NCBI GenBank assembly: GCA_963920635.1 | Contig: OY987303.1 | Location: forward strand, 42,035,223 to 42,099,222 | Length of the DNA stretch: 64,000 nt | From: Pseudeuparius sepicola | Lineage: Eukaryota > Arthropoda > Insecta > Coleoptera > Anthribidae | Direction of reading: 5' to 3' | Part shown: positions 58,090-64,000 of the stretch, one piece after another | Layout: each line of letters opens with the position of its first letter | How positions within the stretch are numbered: position 1 is the first letter of the stretch | Position numbers and translations under genes: made by a program | The notes under the pieces: generated by a model | Seen by the model: only the letters and a program-made list of their open reading frames with translations | Told to the model about the DNA's origin: nothing | Database searches by the model: none

Positions 58090-58292
58090 ATTGAACATCT
58101 TCAGCTTATTCTTCATCACCAAAAATACAAAATTTCAGTTCAGCCGCAGCTTAATTATTTTGGGAGATGTAACCATAATTCAATTTCAAAAAATTAACAC
58201 TTCTATTAAGGCATATTGGCCTCAATCCTTATATTTTGGCCCGAAATATGTGTAGTTGCTATATGGACCATGATTAACGGGATACCCTGTAT
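58090..58292. repeat. Palindromic element family, partial copy 3
   Basis: It shares CAGCTTATTCTTCATC-like, AAATTTCAGTTCAGC and GGCCTCAATC segments with 34850-35040 and 46700-46919; only the tail side is present. Confidence 0.75.
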
Positions 58293-58405
58293 GTATGATT
58301 AAAGTGTGTTTCATTCCATTGTAATGACTCTACTTGTAATGTTTGTTTTTTGCTAGTTTTTCTTTTTGTTAACTTTGAGTGTTTGCCCAGTATCACCTTT
58401 TCTTG

Positions 58406-58444
<39 letters not shown>
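58406..58444. repeat. (TA)n microsatellite
   Basis: About 19 alternating TA units. Confidence 0.95.
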
Positions 58445-58447
<3 letters not shown>

Positions 58448-58792
58448 TGCCCGCCAAAATGTCTGCACCATATGGGAAAAATTTTTAGTAAATAACTTAC
58501 GGAAAATTTGTTTGTGGCATCAGGTTTTGCTTGCTCTAGAACCAAAATTGACATAATCAAATATTGTGACGTAGTCTTTTTTATATGTCAAATTTGACAT
58601 TAATGAAAAAAATGTCCGAAAAATGGGCTTATTTAACCGAATTTCGAAAAAAGTCATAAGAAAAATATGTTTCTTTCGCAACAATTTTATACTCTTGTGC
58701 AAAATTTCAAGAGCCTACTACGATTCATTTCGAAATATGGAATAAAAGATTCAGGTCCGTATTTAAAAAAATGAAGATAGTAGTTAAGTAAA

Positions 58793-58870
58793 GCGGATCC
58801 TGGCTCAAAGATGGCCGCCATATGTGAGCCAGCTTCCGCATAAGGGTTTTGAGCCTGAGCCAGGATCCGC
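58793..58870. repeat. Short inverted repeat GCGGATCCTGGCTCA
   Basis: Perfect 15-bp arms at 58793-58807 and 58856-58870, just outside the unusual gene cluster. Confidence 0.9.
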
Positions 58871-58942
58871 ATAGGGTTTTCGGGGATAAAATCTAGCGGT
58901 GGGGGGGGATTTGTGTGGGGGGATCCCCTCCACTTTTTTTAG

Positions 58943-58984
58943 TATATATTTCGATGTTTGATTGGTAAAGTAGTACACAGTTCT
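58943..58984 (+). promoter_or_regulatory. TATA box and initiator for the 106-aa gene
   Basis: TATATATT at 58943 and ACACAGTTCTC at about 58976, 33 bp apart; ATG at 59017. The initiator is a weaker match than TCAGT. Confidence 0.5.
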
Positions 58985-59016
58985 CACTTTTAACTTAACT
59001 AAATAAGATTAAAAGT

Positions 59017-59337
59017 ATGGCATCGTTTGTGACCCATTTAAATAACAGTTTGTTCCTGAAGAAATTCATTAGGGTCCAAGATTTGGAAGTCAACCGAAAG
59101 TTTGAGGTACATGCATTTACGAAAATAAACACCAAGTTCGGCGAGAAGATATCCTTGGAATTCGACGATTTCAAAACAATTTTACCGCAAAGGTTCACGG
59201 TAGAATTTACAGAAGAACGAATTGAGCAAGTAAACAAGGACATTTTCAACGGGCGAAAGTATTATCTTATTAGTTATGGACCTGTCGGGAAAACAACTAA
59301 TATTCAATTTTCCGTCCAAGAACCGGAACAGCTATAA
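59017..59337 (+). CDS. Unrecognised 106-aa protein, possible OB-fold-like
   Basis: An intact intronless frame with a good start (AAAAGTATGG), a TATA box upstream and AATAAA at about 59429 downstream. The protein alternates short strands: residues 18-36 (RVQDLEVNRKFEVHAFTK), then TKFGEKISLEF and ILPQRFTVEF, a helix ERIEQVNKDI and a last strand pair YYLISYG and NIQFSV. This small all-beta pattern would fit a nucleic-acid-binding OB-like fold; that is inference. The KFEVHAFT...KFGE pattern resembles EYKVTAFT...KGKF at the C-terminal end of the Rep-like reading frame at 39.2-39.4 kb. Confidence 0.7.
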   Translation: MASFVTHLNNSLFLKKFIRVQDLEVNRKFEVHAFTKINTKFGEKISLEFDDFKTILPQRFTVEFTEERIEQVNKDIFNGRKYYLISYGPVGKTTNIQFSVQEPEQL

Positions 59338-59742
59338 AAATACTTTGGAGTCTCACATTCGAAAATTACAGAAACTAAAATATGAAATTGATATATATGA
59401 AATTAATAAGAACTTTAAACAATTAAAAATAAAATATATATAGCATAAGAGATGTTTCATTTCTTCTACCCATAGTAAATTAATAAAATAACAAACTACC
59501 CAGCAGGTGTACAACAAAGTAATAGTATAAAAAAAGTGCAAAACTGAAACTTGAATTAAAACCAAACACAATTTTTTCTTGCAGCTTGATGTAGCTCCAA
59601 ACAAAAAATAATAATGCCTAATGATAAAAATTCTAACAAAAATAATAATTTCTGTGCCCTCTAAGGAAGTCCATACATAGTCCCCATGCAAATTCCCCAT
59701 GTAAAGTCCCCATTTTAAGTCCCACTTAAGCCGCCCACTTTA

Positions 59743-59836
59743 GACGCCAACTTTCGACGCCAACTTTCGACGCCAACGTCTCAGTTGGATGCAGTACTTT
59801 TATAAGGATCTACTAAGTAGGAGGAAGCTTTTCAGT
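59743..59836 (+). promoter_or_regulatory. Promoter-like region with 13-bp repeats, no clear gene
   Basis: GACGCCAACTTTC repeats at 59743, 59756 and 59769 (13-bp period) precede TATAAGGATC at 59801 and TTCAGTTCC at 59831, 31 bp apart. The best downstream frame is only 60 codons (60010-60192), so the product may be a short protein or a noncoding RNA. Confidence 0.55.
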
Positions 59837-60035
59837 TCCCACCTACAATTCTATAAACAGCCAATCCAGCGCAGATAGTGACTCGAACCATTTTTGGCAT
59901 AATTCCAGAGAAAGTTAACCCTTTCAGAGTTTTACACCCGACCGTTCAAATTAGTTACACCTTCACCTGGTTTTAGTACCTTGAATCTTTTTGTGCCGAG
60001 TCAACAAAAATGCAGACAAGTTTGCCCCCTTTTAC

Positions 60036-60282
60036 TTTTATAGCAGGCTGTTCACATTCTTTAGACTTTCACCTGTTTCTAAATCTTCTTGCGCGACCCT
60101 TCCTTCAAGGGATAATCTTACATAACAATGATCCACTTTTAAATGTTTTTTGTCAGACTTTTTTTTATAGTCCTGTAAATGGCATGTTATAAAAATTTAC
60201 TGCCTGGTAGTTTTATAGCAGACTGTTCAAATTATTTAGATTTTCACCTGCTTGTAAATCTTCTCGTGCGACCCTACCTGAG
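60036..60282 (+). repeat. Two direct copies of a 70-bp segment
   Basis: TTTTATAGCAGGCTGTTCA at 60036 and its relative at 60211 continue through TTTAGAYTTTCACCTGYTT and TCTTCTYGYGCGACCCT; offset 175 bp. It lies downstream of the orphan promoter. Confidence 0.8.
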
Positions 60283-60551
60283 ATTTTAATAAAAAAAGGC
60301 TTTCAATGTTAAAACTTAAATGAGAATATTTTGCTGTTATTGTTATTTTGATAAAAAAAAACTGTGTACATTATTAATATTCCACTTAAAATTCCTCGAT
60401 AAAAATATTGCTTCAAAGTGGGTTAGTAAGGAATAGGTAAACAAAACTAAACAAGAAACCAGTATATAAATAAAACAAACTAAAATTAATTAATGTTTTG
60501 TTTTATTAAAATAATTCATATATTTTGTTACAATAAACTTATATACAAATA

Positions 60552-61049
60552 TTAGCACTGTCGTTGTCTGCGTAGACGGTCGAACCAGCCTTCATAATAT
60601 GCATAATTATAAGTCGTTCGATTTCGTATTATGTCCTCATTATTCGCAAATCGAAAATACCCTGCCACATAGCCAGATTCGTATTCGATTTGACGCTGAT
60701 GATTAAACCACCCTGCGTAGTACGCCTTATTATATGCAATGATATCAGATTTAGCCATGTAAATGTCATTAGCGTTCGCAAAACACTGACCGTATCTGAT
60801 CCATCCATCTTGATATCCTGCACCATATTGAACTTTATCCATTTTCACGTCACCCTCCAGAAAACGCCTATTCTTACCAGCCTGATGATCAAACCATCCC
60901 GCGTATAAACCTTCATTATAGTGCCTCACATGAGTGTCCCTTAATCGCCTAATTGGATTTGCGTTTTCTTCCGTTTTCCACTGACCATACGAACTCCATC
61001 CTGCACTGTATCCATCATCTGTCACTTTTCTCTTATTCTGAGAATACAT
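60552..61049 (-). CDS. Unrecognised 165-aa protein with three Tyr/Trp-rich repeats
   Basis: Intact frame. I choose ATG at 61049 (MYSQNKRKV) because the ten upstream codons start only at TTG. Three units span residues about 13-55, 75-118 and 124-158. Each has G-Y-x-x-G-W/Y-x-x-Y/F at the front and Y-N-x-x-x-Y-x-G-W-F-x-H/R at the end: YNEGLYAGWFDHQ, YNKAYYAGWFNHQ, YNYAYYEGWFDRL. The family is unknown to me; regular aromatic repeats suggest a structural or binding role. TATA on the minus strand at 61160, TTTATT (AATAAA inverse) downstream near 60503. It is divergent from the spliced gene at 61466. Confidence 0.75.
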   Translation of the reverse strand: MYSQNKRKVTDDGYSAGWSSYGQWKTEENANPIRRLRDTHVRHYNEGLYAGWFDHQAGKNRRFLEGDVKMDKVQYGAGYQDGWIRYGQCFANANDIYMAKSDIIAYNKAYYAGWFNHQRQIEYESGYVAGYFRFANNEDIIRNRTTYNYAYYEGWFDRLRRQRQC

Positions 61050-61152
61050 CTCAACGAGTGTTATAAACTTTTGCCACAATTATCTAGCTGAAGCAATATT
61101 TAATTCTTTGTATTGAATTGAATTTAGTGAATTTTGTTAAGGATGTGGCTGC

Positions 61153-61160
61153 CTTTTATA
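61153..61160 (-). promoter_or_regulatory. TATA box for the 165-aa gene
   Basis: TATAAAAG on the minus strand; an initiator-like TTCACTAAA lies about 25-30 bp downstream. The ATG is 104 bp further. Confidence 0.65.
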
Positions 61161-61355
61161 TTTAACGTAAGCATTGCCTATCCCCACTCAACAGCGTTGT
61201 CGTCTAATTAGAAAATAGAGCAATTTGAAGTAGAAAATTTTTTGGCAACGCCGAAGGGGTGGAGTTACCCCCACTCCCACCAGAGCAAAGTTAACGCCTA
61301 AATTAAAAAGTAGCAACGTTGAGAGCCATCCCCACCAACGCATTCATTTTAAAAT

Positions 61356-61392
61356 CTACAAAAGGGTGTAGAAATTCAGCAAAAGCATCAGT
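61356..61392 (+). promoter_or_regulatory. TATA-like box and TCAGT initiator for the spliced gene
   Basis: CTACAAAAGGG at 61356 and ATCAGTTTT with TCAGT at 61388-61392, about 31 bp apart. The ATG is 75 bp downstream. Confidence 0.65.
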
Positions 61393-61465
61393 TTTCTAAA
61401 TTTTGTTGAATTGTGTTCGAGTTTTGTCGTGTGTTATTTTTAAATTTATTACTTTGCTTATAATT

Positions 61466-62421
61466 ATGAGTGTGTTCCAAACTAAGGCGATTGTCCACTA
61501 CAATGCTGTTGTGAGGGTAAGTCAAAACTTATTTTTTTATAATTATTAAATACGTTATTTCAATTTGCTTCGAGAAACTATTTTGCTTTTTCGCATCAGA
61601 AAATTTTTGCCAACTTTTTTCTTGTTAGCCGCAAGTTGGAGATTTTCTTATGCGAAAAATATTTTTTTATTTGCGATATACTAACATTCAATAATTATTA
61701 TAGTCACCATCTGCTTATAATCTCATCGAGACGCTTGCGGCAGAGGGGTCAGTTGAAAATTCATCTGAAGAAAACAATGTTGATCATGTAAGTAGACATG
61801 TTTATGAATTCTAACAAATAATAAATGTTTATCTTATACTTATAGTATTCCGAAGTGGACGATGAAAGCATTAGAAGCGCAACATCGTTTGCTGTGTCGC
61901 AGATCGAGCGTGAGCTGGCACATGAACAATCGGTATATGTACAGCCTGCACAACCTGCCGAATCGGCACATGTGCAGCCTGCGCAATTGACATATGTACA
62001 GCCTGAACAACCCGCACCTGAATATGAGCAACCCGCGCAACCTGCAGGGCATGCGTCGCCTGCTCAGTCTGAGCAAACCCACCGGCAGAACGTCTCCAGT
62101 CCTGTGAGGACTGTTGGGAAAAATATGGAGACGTTGAGAGCGGTTTATAACAGGGGGCGCCGCACAAACAGGTTTCCGGATGACAGCTTCGATTTTGAAG
62201 ATCCAACAGCTGGAGGACGTCACAATTTGGAACTTAATAAAGTGCTGGAAGATAATGTTGTCGTCTTACAGCTTCAAAGTAATAAGCTGGCCAAAAACAA
62301 GGCTGGTTTAAAAAATAAAATAGATAGGTTAGATAAATTAAGAAAAATTTTAGTAAATAGGATTAGTATAATAGAAATAGATGAAGCGCGTGTGAATAAA
62401 ATATTAACTAGTTATAAGTAA
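61466..62421 (+). CDS. Unrecognised 236-aa protein, three exons, Pro/Gln-rich with coiled coil
   Basis: Exons 61466-61516, 61704-61787 and 61846-62421 (donors AGG|GTAAGT and CAT|GTAAGT; acceptors TATAG). All junctions are phase 0 and the frame stays open. Exon 1 encodes 17 residues (MSVFQTKAIVHYNAVVR), exon 2 28 acidic residues. Exon 3 has a Pro/Gln/Glu-rich segment with VQPAQPAE-like repeats (about residues 75-118) and a basic Leu/Lys-rich coiled coil (about 180-225). I know no family. Both introns are short (187 and 58 nt). The spliced structure shows it evolved under nuclear expression. Confidence 0.8.
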
Positions 62422-62592
62422 GCATAAGTTGAATCATATATATATAATATTACACATAGTTTTAAACCAACGCTTTGTTATTCATTTCTCACCCAATACC
62501 ATTATAAACAGCAAGCAATAAAATTTTATTACGTGCAATACAGAGTCGCTCGGTAGCTAAATACAAAAGTAATATTTTTCTCCTAAGCAGAC
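62422..62592. other. Downstream region of the spliced gene
   Basis: Short 3' flank with AATAAA-like sequences (62516). No further gene. Confidence 0.4.
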
Positions 62593-63276
62593 CATACTTT
62601 AGCATAAGCGTACGTGCACACTTCCGGCTGAGGGAGATGTAAGAAAGGTAAAAAATATAGTCAGGGGATTTTACATAGCGATCGTCCTCGCTCGAACTCG
62701 CACGGACAAGCGGTAGCAAGCGGATACCTAAAATCCCAGAACATTTGTAGTATCAAACTGTAGTTTTTAAGTAAATATTTTATTAAACATTTATTTTGTT
62801 ATATTCGAGAATTTAATTTAAATAATAATAATAAAACAATTATCCAATAATACATTTCATTTACAATAATACCAATGGTCTAGTTTTTGCACCTGTTTTA
62901 CATATTAAGCATGTATCTTGCCGAAAAGCTATGCTTTAGCATAACCGTACGTGCACACTTCCGGCTGAGCGATGTAAGAAAGGTAAAAAATACAGCCAGG
63001 GGATTTTACATAGCGATCATCCTCGCACGGACAAGCAGTAGCATGCGACTACCTAAAATCCCAGAACATTTGTAGGTATCAAACTGTAGTTTTTAATTAA
63101 ATATTTTATTTCACGTTTATTTTCTTATAGTCAGGAATTTAATTTAAATAATAATAATAAAAACAGAATTATCCAATAATACATTTTATTTACAATAATA
63201 CATTTTATTTACAATAATGGTATAATTTTTGCACCTGCTTTACACATCAAGCAGGTGTCTTGCCGAAAAGCTATGT
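62593..63276. repeat. 342-bp tandem duplication including the tail of the 166-aa gene
   Basis: Unit 1 (about 62593-62934) and unit 2 (about 62935-63276) share TTTAGCATAAGCGTACGTGC, CACTTCCGGCTGAG, GGGGATTTTACATAGCGATC and end with TTGCCGAAAAGCTATG. Unit 2 carries the true end of the 166-aa gene, unit 1 an extra copy of its last 16 or so codons. About 10-12 percent divergent by eye, with small indels. Confidence 0.85.
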
Positions 63277-63709
63277 AAAGCTTTTCTTTACAGGCACTAC
63301 ACCGCATGAATCTTTGCAAAGGCATTTCTGTCAAAGAAAAATGTAAAGTTTCATGCCGATGCTTCGCATTGTCGGTGAAACCATTCAGGGAAACCTCTGT
63401 AAAATCTACCACATACGCACGGTAACAATTTAGGCACAAACGCGCCCTTTCTGTTACCTTTACATATGCGGCAGATACACAGAGGCCCCCCACTGTCCAG
63501 TTATTATAACCCTCGCTCGGGTTAATGGGTACACTTTTCGCCACGACGGAGTCATCGCGGCCAACGTCTACCCCTTCATCTTCGTCACTAGCATCATCGT
63601 CGTCAATGTCGTCGATGTCTCTTCTCAATTCTGCAGGCACCGTTTTCTCAATCTCTTCTTTTTCTTCTAACGCAAGTTGGTATAGGGAATTATTTATGGA
63701 GGCAGCCAT
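63209..63709 (-). CDS. Unrecognised 166-aa acidic Cys/His protein
   Basis: Intact frame from ATG 63709. Residues 30-52 are strongly acidic (DIDDIDDDDASDEDEG). The C-terminal half has paired metal-ligand candidates: C92-x2-C95, H117-x-H119, C137-x2-C140 and C153-x2-C156, which would bind two zinc ions. The arrangement is not a standard RING or TFIIIA finger that I can name. TATA and TCAGT stand 32 bp apart upstream; AATAAA lies downstream on the minus strand near 63185. Confidence 0.75.
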   Translation of the reverse strand: MAASINNSLYQLALEEKEEIEKTVPAELRRDIDDIDDDDASDEDEGVDVGRDDSVVAKSVPINPSEGYNNWTVGGLCVSAAYVKVTERARLCLNCYRAYVVDFTEVSLNGFTDNAKHRHETLHFSLTEMPLQRFMRCSACKEKLYIAFRQDTCLMCKAGAKIIPLL

Positions 63710-63745
63710 TGTTATTAAATTTAATTTGTTTGGAGAAAAACTGTA

Positions 63746-63781
63746 ACTGATGTCTATTGAGATATCTCCAGAGTTTTTATA
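63746..63781 (-). promoter_or_regulatory. TATA box and TCAGT initiator for the 166-aa gene
   Basis: On the minus strand TATAAAAA (63781-63774) and ATCAGTTACAG (TCAGT at 63750-63746) are 31 bp apart. The ATG is about 37 nt downstream of the initiator. Confidence 0.8.
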
Positions 63782-63824
63782 GTCTAAAACATCAACCTGT
63801 ACGAGATGTCTAGGAGGGGATCCT

Positions 63825-64000
63825 AGTGTTTTATGTCCTATTTAAATATATGCTATAAAAAGTGATACATTTTTTTAAATTTTAATTCATCCATTTCAGA
63901 AAACTGTATTTTTTGCTGTTTTTTATTTTGAAATAAATGGAACAACTAATCTGCATATTTGAGTTATTCCAAATTTCATAAAGATTGCAACTACTGATTT
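63825..64000. other. No gene recognised
   Basis: AT-rich DNA to the end of the window. Confidence 0.4.

Larger units (their letters stand above)
58921..63824. mobile_element. Candidate virus-like or transposon-like gene cluster
   Basis: GGATCCCCTCC at 58921-58931 and its exact inverse at 63814-63824 bracket 4.9 kb with four compact genes (plus, minus, plus, minus). The outer two point inward and the middle two are divergent. All four have TATA boxes. The bracketing motifs are only 11 bp, although each sits in its own small palindrome, so the borders are uncertain. None of the genes is a known transposase, polymerase or capsid to my eye. Confidence 0.4.

Noticed and set aside
61840..62223. 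127-codon minus-strand frame rich in Arg/Leu/Cys
   Set aside because: It is the antisense of the Pro/Gln-rich exon 3 of the spliced gene.
58921..63824. Polinton/Maverick or adintovirus
   Set aside because: No DNA polymerase B, retroviral-type integrase, packaging ATPase or capsid frame can be seen.

Overview
The window is AT-rich nuclear DNA of an arthropod, almost certainly an insect. Genes have GT-AG introns, promoters pair a TATA box with an arthropod TCAGT initiator about 30 bp downstream, and the repeats (Gypsy and BEL/Pao LTR elements, pogo, PIF/Harbinger, hAT, LINEs, foldback MITEs, a 161-bp satellite) are those of a large repeat-rich insect genome. I cannot fix the order. No conserved host housekeeping gene is recognisable.

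Layout. 1-5.4 kb: a 39-bp-arm hairpin, the 3' end of a pogo-like transposon, a tRNA-Met-like pseudogene and a foldback element. 5.4-13.5 kb: about 50 copies of a 161-bp satellite with higher-order variants. 15.1-29.6 kb: a stack of nested insertions. An old Gypsy pol remnant is split by a 13-kb minus-strand Gypsy element (16114-29149, LTRs at both ends, 4-bp target duplication AAGT). That element was itself hit by a 449-bp MITE (in integrase), a 1.1-kb hAT-like foldback (in the leader) and a 2.4-kb pogo-like transposon (in the 5' LTR). 29.9-33.9 kb: a deleted hAT relic, then another Gypsy gag with PBS and LTR; that LTR holds a hAT-like element which holds a tRNA-Thr-bearing element. 34-38.6 kb: foldbacks, LINE fragments and a 450-bp (TTTA)n tract.

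38.7-41.2 kb: a 2.46-kb element with terminal inverted repeats of about 100 bp. It carries one broken gene of about 608 codons with motifs resembling Rep_trans-type rolling-circle initiators. 41.6-47.8 kb: foldbacks (one set nested), a LINE fragment and the second tRNA-Thr element. 48.6-51.1 kb: BEL/Pao pol relic. 51.2-52.1 kb: LINE. 52.2-54.5 kb: a Harbinger element whose two antisense genes lie in each other's introns. 56.2-57.9 kb: Gypsy gag plus PBS and LTR.

58.9-63.8 kb is the part I find most unusual. It is a compact cluster of four apparently intact genes that I do not recognise: a 106-aa small protein, a 165-aa protein with three Tyr/Trp-rich repeats, a 236-aa three-exon protein with a Pro/Gln-rich segment and coiled coil, and a 166-aa acidic protein with paired Cys/His motifs. 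Each has a TATA box, three have a good initiator at the right spacing, and the outer two genes point inward between short inverted GGATCCCCTCC motifs. The end of the Rep-like reading frame at 39.2-39.4 kb shares a short pattern with the 106-aa protein, and its promoter has the same design. I infer, without proof, that both belong to one family of virus-like or transposon-like elements.
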